DNA from: Circinella minor
Lineage: Eukaryota > Mucoromycota > Mucoromycetes > Mucorales > Lichtheimiaceae
Direction: 5' to 3'
Assembly: GCA_016758965.1 (NCBI GenBank)
Contig: JAEPRB010000402.1
Location: forward strand, 8,557 to 25,190
DNA length: 16,634 nucleotides
The position numbers and the translations under genes are program-made. The notes under the pieces were generated by a model, which saw only the letters and a program-made list of their open reading frames with translations, did no database searches and had not been told where the DNA came from. Below are positions 1-9,865 of the stretch, piece by piece; the first letter of the stretch is position 1, and every line of letters begins with the position of its first letter.

Positions 1-280
1 ATGGAGTATCACCAAATTCTCTTAGTGATTTTTTATGAGCTTTTAATATTATAGCTGGCTTGAGTACTTGTTTAATTGTAACAATAGCTTGATTTTTTCC
101 AACAGTTATATCACCAAGTACACGATCTTGTTTTGCTAATTCTCCATATGCAACAGCTTCCCGTAATTTCTGTGGATGCACTGAAACATGGATACCTATG
201 ATTTTCTAATCCGTTAGCTTATATAATTCAAACTGTTTATATACCATGTAATCCAATAATTTATATTTCTGTATGGATAC

Positions 281-784
281 CTTGTAAGGGTTTCAAAACT
301 AACTTTACAACAGGAAAGTAACACGTAATAACAGCGTTAAAAACATCCAAGCCAGCCCATGCGTCACGAGCAGCATATTCGATTTGTTGTGGAGAAAGGA
401 TATCAGAATCCCAATCACTTGAACGACTATCATCAACTTTTGGTAATGAGCAACCTAGTACTTTTTTACAAATATCTGCAAGGCTCATCCTTGCATTATG
501 AATGGCATCTCTTTCTTTACAAAATCTGCCAAGTTCAAGATCCCCTTGACACAGGACACCGAAATCACGATGGATTTTAGCCAAATCTCCACCAACTGCT
601 CGACCAACCTTTTTTATATCCCTATCTTGCAAAAACCGTTGTAGTGGCTCTGATAGTTCAGACAGGGTGCCAAGTTTCAATATCCATATATTACGGGATG
701 TTGCAATTTGAATCAATGCAAGCTTTCCTTGCGTACCGGTATATTTATCATACGGCCACTCACAATCAAAGCCCACTACAAAAG
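281..784 (-). other. Exon encoding the DEDDy 3'-5' exonuclease domain
   Basis: This is the best-preserved exon of the left-hand gene. The ExoI motif GFDCEW supplies the first Asp and Glu, ExoII (GRAVGGDLAKI) the second Asp, and ExoIII (EYAARDAWAGLD) the Tyr and last Asp, as in WRN exonuclease and RNase D relatives. It splices in phase 1 to the preceding exon, so LEDKP is followed by FVVGFDCEW, and in phase 1 to exon 4 (LQG, then IHVSVHP). Exon 4 (195-1) is open and continues off the window with the sequence LREAVAYGELAKQDRVLGD. No stop or frameshift is visible in either exon, although the upstream part of the gene is broken. Confidence 0.85.
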
Positions 785-1988
785 CTATATATAGTAGGTA
801 TCATTTAGTTAAGTTATAAACTAATTGAAACTTAATACAACTAATGATGTAAATACGTACGTTTATCTTCAAGCATTGTTTCAAATGTTCGTTTGATTTC
901 GTTATAAGTTGATAATATAATAATATTTACATTTTCAGGTATTGGAACAACAGGAAGCTGGTTATTGGTTTTGATATCGGAAAGCTTTACTGGTACGACA
1001 TCTTGCGTCAGCGAGGGCAAAACACTAGAAAGGAAGGCTTGCTCCCCAGTAACATTATCTGTAAAAAATATTTCTGGATGATCATGGCCATACATGTTAT
1101 ATGCATCACGCATCGAATCAAAAGCAAATTTCAAATGCTTTAGAGATTTCGTTGGGACCAAAAGTTGCATTCTAATCTCCTCATATTCGTTACAAACCGT
1201 ATAAACAGTAAGAAAAGTCAGTGATCCATCAATTCGACCAAGCTGTTTAATAATCTTAAATGTATGATCCTCTTTCAATACCCGGCTTCCTAAAACCATC
1301 ATCTGTTTATCTATCAAATGACGTATTTCATTGATTATTACAGTATATATGGTACGTAAATACTGCCCTGAAGGTATGTATCCAGCATATCCATCTTTAT
1401 CGTCGTATGATGAAAATGTTTGAAATGTAGGTGGGCTAATGATTTCTTCAAGAGTTGGAGATGTATGGCGAGAATTAATATAGTTAAGATATTGAAATTC
1501 AACTCATGCATATGTCAATCTTTGTAACTCTTGCAAAACCTTTTGGAAGCATTTTGGTCCGAGTGCATTTTGGACACAGGGTCTAAATACATCGCCAACA
1601 TCCTTCGAAATACCTGTGTGATGCGTAAAATATGCTGGGAATTCTTGTTGAAGATATAGAGGTAGTTGCCTGATGATTCCTTTGTTGTGTCCACTCAGTG
1701 TTTTTTTACAATGCTTATTTGTACAAATATATGTCATTGACATTACATAAAAGTTTCTGATAAATAATTTGAGTACATATATCTTTCAGGTGAGTAACTA
1801 GTATCCAATGTATTTATTGGGTAATAAAGTAGTTTTACCTTTTCAAATCGACGACTCTACGTGCAGGAGGATTTTTTGGATAGCCATTGATTGTAAGATG
1901 ACTCGTACAATTAGGTTCCTGACATTTAAGTTTATAGTTAACCAAAAGGTGCAGAAGCCATAAAAAAACTTTTGGTAAGTAGAGCATA

Positions 1989-2353
1989 TTGGTTTTTTCC
2001 AATCGATTTGCGCATACAAATTTTTTTTTTTAATTTTTTGCATATAATTTTTTTTTTTTTGCCCATTGAATTTCCAAGTTTGCGTATATAAGCACTAGAA
2101 TTGCTGAGTCTGCAAAGCAGGTTAATGTGGAGGACGGTCAGAACTGGATCAGGCACTCTGCTTCATTTTTTGATAGGTGTTTGGCTCTTGAGCCAATGCT
2201 TTAGTAAAGTGTACTATGAATAAACTGGTTTTTTATATATGCAAACTTGGAAATTCAATGCGCAAAAAAAAAATTATACGCAAAATATTAAAAAAAAAAA
2301 ATCTCGGGGCGCAAAAAAAAAATTGTGTGCGCAAATCGATTAGAAAAAACCAA
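1989..2353. mobile_element. MITE with ~100-bp imperfect terminal inverted repeats and TA target duplication
   Basis: The ends are TTGGTTTTTTCCAATCGATT on the left and its near-exact reverse complement on the right. The arms run about 1989-2090 and 2234-2353 and pair over most of their length, with variable A/T homopolymers. TA at 1987-1988 and 2354-2355 is the apparent target-site duplication, as in Tc1/mariner-type elements. The ~140-bp centre has no convincing coding potential, so this is non-autonomous. It sits inside exon 1 of the left-hand gene. Removing the element plus one TA joins the codons for DYDPA to MLYLPKVFLW in frame. The assignment to a Tc1/mariner-like superfamily rests only on the TA duplication. 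Confidence 0.87.
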
Positions 2354-2989
2354 TAGCAGGGTCGTAGTCGAAACTCTCGTCTGCGCGTAATGCTAGTATC
2401 TCTGGCGATGGATTACGTAAAGCAAAAAAAGGATCCGGTGGTAATATCCGAAAGGTACCACAACTGTACTCTACTGGAAGACCTTCGCCACTATTCTTTT
2501 TGTCCCTAACTAATCTTTCTTGGATGCTCAAGAAATATTTGTGGAGAAATGTTTTTTATTTTTGTTGTCGTTCTTGTTGGGAGTATTCTTGTTGATGTTA
2601 TTGCTATTATTTTGAGCCGATTCATTTTGTTTTCCATTATCCTCTATGTCGGAATCGTCATCATTATCCGTTTCCCAATCACTATTGTCATCATCAAAAT
2701 CAGCCATAATAGGTATTTGTGAAGTGTTGACAGAGGAATTGTTGTCTTCTTCCAGTATCCCAGAATCAACAAAAGAAATGAGCTTTCCTAAATCGACATT
2801 ATGGTCGCCAATTTACAGGAAGCATTCCCTGATTGACAGCTAATTTTGGTTTTGGACCAGGCTTTTTAGTTCCCAGAGCGTTTTTTGTCCCTTTAATTCG
2901 TGCCATTATACGTACAAGATGTTATAAGAAAAAGACAAGGTTACTAAAAAGTTTGAAACGCCATACTTAAACTCAGGTGTCAACCATTA

Positions 2990-3342
2990 TGCTTCTGCAG
3001 TAACACGAATTCCCTCATATGTATTCAGGTATTCACACACCTCTCTTCATCATCCAATCAAAAACAATTTGGAGCTCTTCTAAGTCAATTTTTATTGGCT
3101 GAAGTCCACCAAGGACACATTAACCCTGCCAGGAAATCTCTTTTTCTACTTACACGTCACAACTTTTCATCCATTTTTTTCAGTCCCAGATCTTTTTAGG
3201 CGAAAATTTCAAGTTATGCCATATGTGCCTGGTAATGGCTGTACTAACGATCCATTAATCCAAGTGAATGACGTTCAGGGATATGATTTGAGGAAACACG
3301 TCCAAAAACGACGGGAGCTTATAAAAATAGAGAATTTTTAAG
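2990..3342 (+). pseudogene. Unidentified coding remnant, plus strand
   Basis: Two protein-like stretches lie here in different frames. About 3038-3190 reads FGALLSQFLLAEVHQGHINP and onward. About 3184-3342 reads FRRKFQVMPYVPGNGCTNDP and ends KIENF followed by TAA. A pyrimidine run ending TTTTTTTCAG at 3174-3183 could be a 3' splice site just before the second stretch, which would explain the frame change, but I found no convincing donor. The composition and residue mix differ from the AT-rich noise around it. The family is unrecognised; it is probably the C-terminal end of another mobile-element gene. Confidence 0.4.
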
Positions 3343-3409
3343 TAAAAAAAAAACAAAAACATAATATATGATGAAAAGGTTTTTTTTAATAAAAGTTTGT
3401 TATTACTAC

Positions 3410-3553
3410 TTGAGGTTCCGTTAGAATGGTAGCTTCTAAATTTGCAGGGTTATTTGCAGGGTTAGCTGCACATTGACGCGAAGTTCTTCAAGAATGGCTA
3501 AATTGGCCACAACGTAGGCATTGAGGTTCTGACTATAACCATTGTGAATCGAA
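3410..3553 (-). pseudogene. Zinc-knuckle remnant with two in-frame stops
   Basis: The minus-strand reading contains QCLRCGQFSHS, a stop, then RTSRQCAANPANNPANL. The spacing C-x2-C-x4-H followed by a downstream Cys resembles the zinc knuckle in several fungal transposon proteins (C..CG...H.R.TS..C..N). Stops are TAG at 3535-3533 and TGA at 3490-3488 in one frame. Only about 48 codons are recognisable, and neither a start nor an upstream exon is evident, so this is a decayed fragment. It faces the opposite way to the neighbouring remnant at 2990-3342 and is probably unrelated to it. Confidence 0.5.
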
Positions 3554-5317
3554 AATTTATAAACACAATCTTTCTTCTCTCTCTACGTTGTAGCCGGTGT
3601 GGATGTTTTTATATTAGATTTATAAGTAGATATATTTATTCAGCTACAACAGATGCTTATGTATTTTTATAGTGAGCACCAGTAATATTATCGTATATTA
3701 CAACGTAATTGTTTATTAAGATAACTCAAGTTCTTTTGAGATAATATATGTTAAGCGATAATGATTTTAATATAATCAAATCTAGTACAGAGATATTATG
3801 TCTGTATGTATTGAGTCTTTATAATGTGAATTCAGTTGTTATTAAATTCAAATACTACTTTAAATACGTAGTCAACAAATAAATATATAAAATAAATAAA
3901 ATAAGGATTTTAAGATAATCTCTTAGTTAAAATAAAATAAATAAAACAACCCAATATACGGTGTTGAGTGATCAATAGAAAATAATTTTAAAATAAAGAT
4001 TGATTGAATAACTGATTGATAATTTTTATTTGGTTTAAAAAAGTTGGGGTTTATATATCTTTTACAAATGTTCCACAGCAACTTTCTATTGTTACGCAGC
4101 TAATTCCGTAGCAACTGTTTAATGTCGCGCAGCTATTACATGTGATTATTTAATTTATAATTTGGGGGGATAATTATATAGTTGTTGTACAATCGGTTGA
4201 TTAATGAAAAAAGGTAATAGAAATGAGAATATTCTTATATGAATAAGTATTCAGAATATTCGTGTATAAAAATAGAAAATAAGAAAAGTTGTTTATGTAA
4301 GGGTTACAACGTAAAAGAAAATTAAAGATAGTAATTAATTTTAAAAAAAACCATAATTTTAAATTTGTATAATTCAATATGCTTCAAGTATAGTGTAGAG
4401 TTTGTTTAAATTTCTAGGGTTTTATTGATGGTTGGCAATTTAGGTTAGGTTAACCAAAATATTAGATTTAAAATTTAATTGAGTAGAATAGAATATCGGA
4501 AATGATCCAAATTTCACTCAAAATGGAAGAAAGAGGCTAAGACTTAAGTTCTTATGGAGAAAATAATTAATTGATTGATTAATTGATTGTGGGAGCTTAT
4601 TTTGGACTTATATTATGCCAAACCACAAAAGAGAAAATATCACTTGGAAAATGAGTTGAATTAATTATCCAAAAAGTGGTTATAAAAGTATTTTATTTAA
4701 AAAATGTAAAGATAGAAAGCTAAACTAAAATTCTTTGATCAATTCGATCCTATTTATACTATTTACTATAATGTTTAATAATAATTAATATTATAAAAAC
4801 TATTTAATAATCGTTAATGCTTCTTGTTAATATTAAAAATATTTAATAATCGTTAATGTTTCTTGTTAATATTAAAAATATTTAATAATGTTTTTTAACA
4901 TTAGCGTCCACCAATGAAATTCAATCTTAGTTTCGGCAAATTATTATATCCATTTTAATACTACATTTATTATTACTACTGAATTTTGTTCATATAACCA
5001 TAAAAGAAAATATGAGGGGTGTGGGTTTTTTTTAGGCGTAACAATAGGTAACCTTCTTGTTTGTTGACGAATAATTGTGTTATTTCTATAGAAATAAAAT
5101 GTTTATTCAAATACCTATAATAAACTAATCATATATGAAAATAAAGTTTACTCATTATTGAAAAACAAGGCCTCTCACAAACGAAAAATTCTGCTCTTCA
5201 AAATTGTAAAATCAATGCACTCATGGTCGAAAAACTCCATGGTTCATATTTCAAAAATTATTTTATTCTTTATGAAAATTTGCGCGCTCCATTAACAAAA
5301 GTCTCTTTTCTTATAGT
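3554..5317. other. AT-rich non-coding stretch with small repeats
   Basis: I see no gene in this 1.7-kb stretch; stops are dense in all frames. It contains a short GCAGCTA/GCAACT-type degenerate repeat at about 4075-4137 after a TTTATATATCTTTT box, a ~39-bp direct repeat at 4802-4890, and ATTAATTGATTGATT-type runs near 4565-4590. The A-rich tract, TATA-like box and short repeated motifs resemble decayed LTR or element ends, but no paired termini could be identified. Confidence 0.5.
4802..4890. repeat. 39-bp tandem direct repeat, two full units plus a partial third
   Basis: The unit ATTTAATAATCGTTAATG(C/T)TTCTTGTTAATATTAAAAAT occurs at 4802-4840 and 4841-4879 with one difference. A third copy begins at 4880 and is lost after about 10 bases. 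It is non-coding. Confidence 0.85.
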
Positions 5318-5540
5318 TGAAAAATCTTATTTTTCATAACTGAAAAGCCTTATCTTTCATAACCTAAAAACTTTGCCTTTATTATTGAAAAATTTAACCT
5401 TTCATAATTGAAAAACCTTTATTTCATAATTGAAAAACCTTATTTATCATAATTGAAAAACTTTTTGTCTCATAACTGAAAAGCAACTTTTTCATAATCG
5501 AAAAACCTTTTGTTTCATAACTGAAAAGAAACTTTTTCAT
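5318..5540. repeat. Minisatellite, about 10 units of 22-24 bp
   Basis: Degenerate units on the plus strand follow TGAAAAACCTTatTTTTCATAAy, e.g. those starting near 5318, 5342, 5365, 5409, 5431 and 5454. Weaker related units may extend left to about 5155. On the minus strand the array is read straight through from the RNase H coding region, giving repeated FSYETK / FSIM peptides for a short distance before a stop at 5424. Confidence 0.85.
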
Positions 5541-5877
5541 GTCCAAATGATGACGCCATTTATTTAAGCAATGTTTTAGTGCCAACATCTCTTGTTCATA
5601 TACCGTATAATTGAGTTCTGCAGGTGTCATTGTTCTTGATGTGTATGCAACTGGATAAAGTTTTTTATCACCTTGTTCTTGAGAGAGGATTCTGCCAATA
5701 GAAACAGTTGATGATGCATCTGTATGTAGATAGAATGTCTTGTCCGGATTTCGCAGTGCCAGCACTGGTGCTGAAGCTAAACATTTCTTCAATGTATTAA
5801 AAGCATCTTGTTCTTGACTTCCCCATTTCCATTCAGTATCCTTGCGTAATAGTCTGGTCAATGGTGCAATCCCCTTA
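5541..5877 (-). pseudogene. Ty3/gypsy reverse transcriptase-RNase H fragment
   Basis: The fragment begins at the RT-RNase H junction (GIAPLTRLLRK, then W.W...Q.AF..LK..L). It continues through the RNase H core with FYLHTDASS (catalytic Asp) and YTVYEQEMLALKHCL (catalytic Glu), and stops at KWRHHLDM. In intact Ty3/gypsy polyproteins the RNase H continues past this point to integrase. Here it passes directly into the 23-bp minisatellite at 5540, and its other end stops at the inverted-repeat hairpin at 5882. No gag, protease, RT palm, integrase or matched LTR pair is present next to it. It is a truncated relic with no stop inside the preserved ~112 codons. Confidence 0.85.
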
Positions 5878-5881
5878 TTTA

Positions 5882-5982
5882 CCCTACACTTAACTTTCTC
5901 CCCCCCCCCATTTTTTTAAAAAATTTCAGATTCAGCTATATCAATAAGAGATTGGTCACGTGTAGTGAAGTTAAGTGTAGGG
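5882..5982. repeat. 101-bp hairpin-type element with perfect 15-bp inverted ends
   Basis: CCCTACACTTAACTT at 5882-5896 is the exact reverse complement of AAGTTAAGTGTAGGG at 5968-5982, with a 71-bp centre that includes a C-run and TTTTTTTAAAAAAATTT. It lies immediately beside the end of the RNase H fragment. It could be a foldback or MITE relic, or both ends of a heavily deleted element. No target duplication is evident. Confidence 0.65.
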
Positions 5983-7257
5983 GGTTTCATCAAAAAATAT
6001 AGATATTTTTTTTTCTTTTGATGTATAAAAAAAAAATACAAGACAAACAGAATGATAGCATATTGTTTAATGTAAAAGAAGAAGAAAAAGAAGAGGTATT
6101 GTAGATGAATGTTCTTATTTTCATTAGAGTCAATAAAAAAGAAGTCAAAAAAAAGTAGAAAGAAAGATACAGTAGTTTTTTTTTTTTTTTTTTTTTTTTG
6201 GCGAAAAAGAAAAGATCTTTAACTTATATATTTAACAATTGTTTTTTCGAAATGTTATTAGACAAAATAAAATAATTCAGCAACAATGTCGTAAGCAAAT
6301 ATAATACAAGATACAGTATTTTTTTTTTGCATATACTGGGGTAAAGAACACAACAAAAAAAAAACACTTTTCTGCAACTTTTTGTTATACGCACTACAGA
6401 GCGGATTTATTAAAGATTGACTTTTAGTAATTTAGCTTTAATTAATCTGTTTGATCAATTGAACTTGGAAACAACGGGAATAAACGTTTTGGCAATACAG
6501 CAATATTACGACGTGTATTTTATCGATAAAATTACAAAAAGTTCTGTTTTACTGATTCTCAATATGAAGATTTAAAAAAGTCTTTACATCTTATATATTT
6601 GGGCTCTATATAAAAAAGTTTCAGCTGCTAGTTGGAATGATAATTGACTGGAATAACGTGCAAAAGGTAAAAAAAAAAATAAGAAGAGACAATAAATACA
6701 TTCAACAGAATAAGAAATACCAGGAGAGGAACAAAAGCGGTTATATATTGAAATATTATTTGATACTGACTTGACCGTTATTTTTTCTTTTGTTTTATAT
6801 ACTCAAAGATATATATGCATATTATATTCTCAACTTTTGTATTGTTATACGGATTGATGCCAATAATAATATTCAATGGATACTTAATCAAAATGTATTA
6901 ATACTGTAGGAGTATGACAAGTAAGTTAGATAGTTCGTTGATAAAAAAAAAAGAGATATAGTAATGGGATCAAATAAAAAAAAATATTCATAATCAAAAA
7001 TCATGCGGTTTTTGCTCTTGCTGTTATTGTTATTGTTATTGTGTTTTTACTTGGTTTTGGAGATGCTTATATTTCTGAGTGTGCCTTATGAAAAATAAAC
7101 TTTTCGCTGGATATGAATAATTGTATTACTTTCGAATGGTGGGTATTTAATAAGAGTGTTGTACTTTGTATTCTTTTGTTTATTTTACTTCTTTTTTTAA
7201 AAAAAACACCAAGTTATAAAGCATTTCGTCATTCCCCCAAAAAAAAAAAAAACTAAA
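5983..7257. other. AT-rich intergenic DNA, no gene seen
   Basis: This 1.3-kb stretch has no readable protein in any frame. It holds many A or T homopolymers, including a run of about 23 T at 6177-6199, and purine-rich tracts near 6075-6165. I see no RNA gene or paired terminal repeats for the adjacent MULE. A 9-bp target duplication, as expected for MULEs, could not be picked out by eye. Confidence 0.5.
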
Positions 7258-9393
7258 GTGTCAGACACCATCAACAATAAGATCTTGCGTTGCACCAAAG
7301 TAATTCCGTATACTAATTACCAACAAACAATTAAGGAATTCCACCATGTTACTGGTGAAAAATGGATTCAGGAAAACAAACGTTATGGGAAAGGGTGATC
7401 CAAAGATAATAATATTGACAAATACGATGGCTGTATGTGTATATTGCAATAAAAATAAAATGTAATTATCAATTATCATATTAAAATAACCCCTGTTTGT
7501 ATTATAGTGGAAAGAAAGAGACGCAAGGTAGATCATCAATACTATGATGGTAAAGGACGCAGAGTTATCTTCACCGAAAGATTCTTGTGTGCTCATAGTG
7601 GTAAAAAAAGAATACAGAATCAAAGTGCTCCTGGTGATAGAACGCGCCCTAGACAAGAGAAGTCTAAAAAAGTTGACTGTCCTGCCAAGCTAGAAGTAAA
7701 AAGATATGAAGAAGATCCAGAAAATGTGACCCTTCGTTTTTATGGACAGCATGATTTTCATGACCTGAGAAAGGTCAACTACCTTCCACTTGAAAATTGG
7801 GTTAAGATCCTTATCAAGGACCGAGTAGAGGAAGGTGTTGATGTGCCAACAATTGTGGATCTTGTTAATGATAAGCAAGAAAAAAAGAAAGAAGAAAGTG
7901 CCAGGCTTGAGCATTCTCCAAAATTATACCGTGATGTTACTTATGAAGATGTATATAACCAGTATTATAAGATCATAGTTCGCCAAACTCGTATGGCAGA
8001 AAACGATTTTAGTTCGGTTGGATTGTGGTTAGTTGAACTTGAATCCAAATCATACCATACATTTCTATTTGGTCAAAGCAATCCAGATACACAAGTATAG
8101 AACTTAGGATTTGGATTTATTGCTCCTTGGCAATTAGAACTACTTAAAAAGGCTCGTTCTTTTTGTTTAGATGCAATACATCATGTAACAATATATCCTA
8201 ATACTGTTATGTATACTATTGTTCTTTGCCATGAAGTAACCGGTCGAGGTGTTCCTGTCGCATACCTTGTTACCAATGATCAATCAGAAGAGCCAGTTCG
8301 AAAATGGCTAATGAATCTTAAGGATCTTGGTATTTCTCCTACTCAAATTACAGTTGACTGTAGCAAAGCAGAGGCTAATGCCATTAGTAGAACATGGAAC
8401 AGATCTGTTGCAATTCGTTTGTGTGCCTGGCATGTAGTTCGTGCTTGGCAAAAGAACATCAAAGAAAAAGTCGTTGTTGGTGATGGTGAAGATAAAAGAG
8501 CAGTTATCAATGCAATTTTTGCTGATATACGTGACATGATGTATGAGGAAGACCGAGTTGAATTTTTTAATTGTTTGGAAAAGTTCCGTACTGACTGGGA
8601 AAATCAAGATGTCTTTATGGCATACTTTGAACAGCAGTGGATTAAAAACGATTTATATAAACAATGAGTCCGTTCTTTCTAAGAAGCTATGTTTAGACAT
8701 ATGGAGTTAAACATGTTTATTAAATCTTTTCACAACCAACTTAAGACTGTATATTTACAACGTCGCCATAATCGTTGCATGGATGGGCTTATTTTTCTTC
8801 TTATCAGTAAAGTTAATAAACGAATCATTCGTAGAATAAAAGCAGAAGCAAATCAGGTAGGAAGAATAGGTCCATTAGCTCTCACACGTCGTGAAAGACA
8901 AATGAAAGCAGAAGCATATTCACTTGAGCAGCTTGATATGATGATTGAATTAAAAGAAGATGGCCACCAAATTCAATCTTTTACTGATGCTAATATATAT
9001 TATTTGGTAAAATAATTTTTTATTTATATTGTTATTTTATACAGTTTAAATGTTGTAGTTTCTAATATTCAATATACAGGTTGTTCAGATAACACTTTTA
9101 TAACATCGTGTATATGTGCTGATTTCGCCATTACTCAACGTGCATATAAACATATGTATGCCATTGAAATCGCTGAGCCAGAATTAAGTGTTCGCTTACC
9201 ACATCACTCTTCCATTACCAATGTCCTTGACGATAATGTTGATGATTCTAATTTGATGCAAGAAACAACCGCCATTACGAATGCTGTTACTACTGATACA
9301 CCAGTATTACAAGAAACACACTCAGAGCGCATCCAGAGTATACTTCGTCAAATGCAACACCATATTCGAGATGTTGAAGCATTCAATGTGTGA
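7258..9393 (+). pseudogene. Mutator-like (MULE) transposase, inactivated
   Basis: A short first exon is readable at about 7258-7381 (TGEKWIQENK); a phase-1 intron, probably 7382-7507, leads into the main exon. The N-terminal half has a FLYWCH/GCM-like zinc pattern (FLCAHSGKKR, DCPAKLEV, QHDFHD). The MULE catalytic core follows with FCLDAIH and TVDCS (first two Asp) and the CAWHVVRAWQ motif. Further on come NMFIKSFHNQLK and a C-terminal SWIM-like CICADF...YKHMYA. In-frame stops are TAG 8098-8100, TGA 8665-8667 and TAA 8680-8682; sequence on both sides stays in one frame. Past 9015 the reading shifts across a GTAAAA..ACAG stretch (about 9007-9079) into the C-terminal exon; the join does not work cleanly, so a frameshift is likely. 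The expected Glu before S(W/F)HNQL is Lys, and the SWIM third Cys is Tyr. The reading ends at the TGA at 9391. Confidence 0.85.
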
Positions 9394-9698
9394 TTGAAGT
9401 ACTTCGTATAAATGTATAAAATAAAGAAGAAATAATATACTATGTGATTGTATTTAAGTAATAAATTGTATGAAATAGAATAGAAATATAGGTTGTGCGA
9501 GTTCTTATATTCAGGAATATTACATCTGAATCCACAAAAGAGAAATCTTATAATGAGTTTAAGAGGCTTTATGCTCAAAGAAAACTATTGTCAGGTCAAT
9601 TATTTAATTGTTAAAAGACTAAAAGATTTAAAGATAAAAATAGAACTAAAGAACTGAATTTTATCTGAAATAATTTAGGGGTATTTATACTAATTGCT

Positions 9699-9787
9699 TC
9701 GTCATAAAAGTATCATAGCTTCGACAGAAAAGTGTCGCAGCTTCGACATAAATGTGTCATTGCTTCGACACAAATGTGTAGCAGCAT
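9699..9787. repeat. 22-bp tandem repeat, four units
   Basis: Units of the form GCTTCGACAyAAAtGTGTCry repeat four times, starting ATTGCTTCGTCATAAAAGTA and ending with GCTTCGACACAAATGTGTAG, followed by a partial GCAGCATGCTCC. A TATTTATAC box lies just upstream at about 9681-9690. The arrangement (A-rich tract, TATA-like box, short array) is similar in style to 4031-4137 and may mark decayed element ends. Confidence 0.75.
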
Positions 9788-9837
9788 GCTCCAATAATAT
9801 CATGTAATTTGGTACTTTGTGATACCTTTATCGGTGA

Positions 9838-9865
9838 TATAATAATAATAATAATAATAATAATT
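9838..9865. repeat. AAT trinucleotide microsatellite
   Basis: About nine uninterrupted ATA/AAT units. Confidence 0.9.

Larger units (their letters stand above)
1..2906 (-). pseudogene. Broken DUF6729 / DDE-like / 3'-5' exonuclease mobile-element protein, 3' end off window
   Basis: Read right to left, exon 1 runs 2906-1839, exon 2 1756-861, exon 3 784-281 and exon 4 195 to the edge. Introns are 1838-1757, 860-785 (GTACGT donor) and 280-196; each join keeps the frame. The start is the ATG at 2906, giving MARIKGTKNALG. Domains in order: an Asp/Asn-rich acidic stretch (about 2720-2560); a DUF6729-like module with CQEPNC and CTNKHC zinc pairs and EFPAYFTHHTGISKDV; a DDE-like core with DHTFK and FTDNV; then a WRN-type DEDDy exonuclease. 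The exonuclease keeps GFDCEW, GGDLAKI and YAARDAWAGLD, so its metal-binding residues look intact. Lesions: frameshifts near 2813 and 2535, a MITE at 1989-2353, and TGA at 1506-1504 with homologous-looking sequence continuing in the same frame. The order of domains suggests a transposase fused to an exonuclease; calling it a transposase is inference. Exon 4 continues off the left edge. Confidence 0.75.

Noticed and set aside
359..580. Plus-strand ORF
   Set aside because: It is antisense to the exonuclease domain, with no protein-like motifs.
1843..2156. Minus-strand ORFs spanning the MITE arm
   Set aside because: Wrong frames crossing the MITE end; the true exon frame reads MLYLPKVFLWLLHLLVNYKL.
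1984..2358. GCA as a 3-bp target duplication for the MITE
   Set aside because: GCA does flank both ends, but removing it with the element leaves the exon out of frame, while the TA interpretation restores the frame.
2646..2843. Plus-strand serine-rich ORF
   Set aside because: It is the complement of the acidic Asp/Asn-rich N-terminus of the minus-strand gene.
5318..5540. CRISPR array
   Set aside because: Units abut without unique spacers, vary in length and sequence, and the context is eukaryotic; it is a minisatellite.
7261..7914. Minus-strand ORFs opposite the MULE
   Set aside because: They are shadows of the MULE coding strand; their Phe/Ile-rich composition comes from A/T-rich codons.
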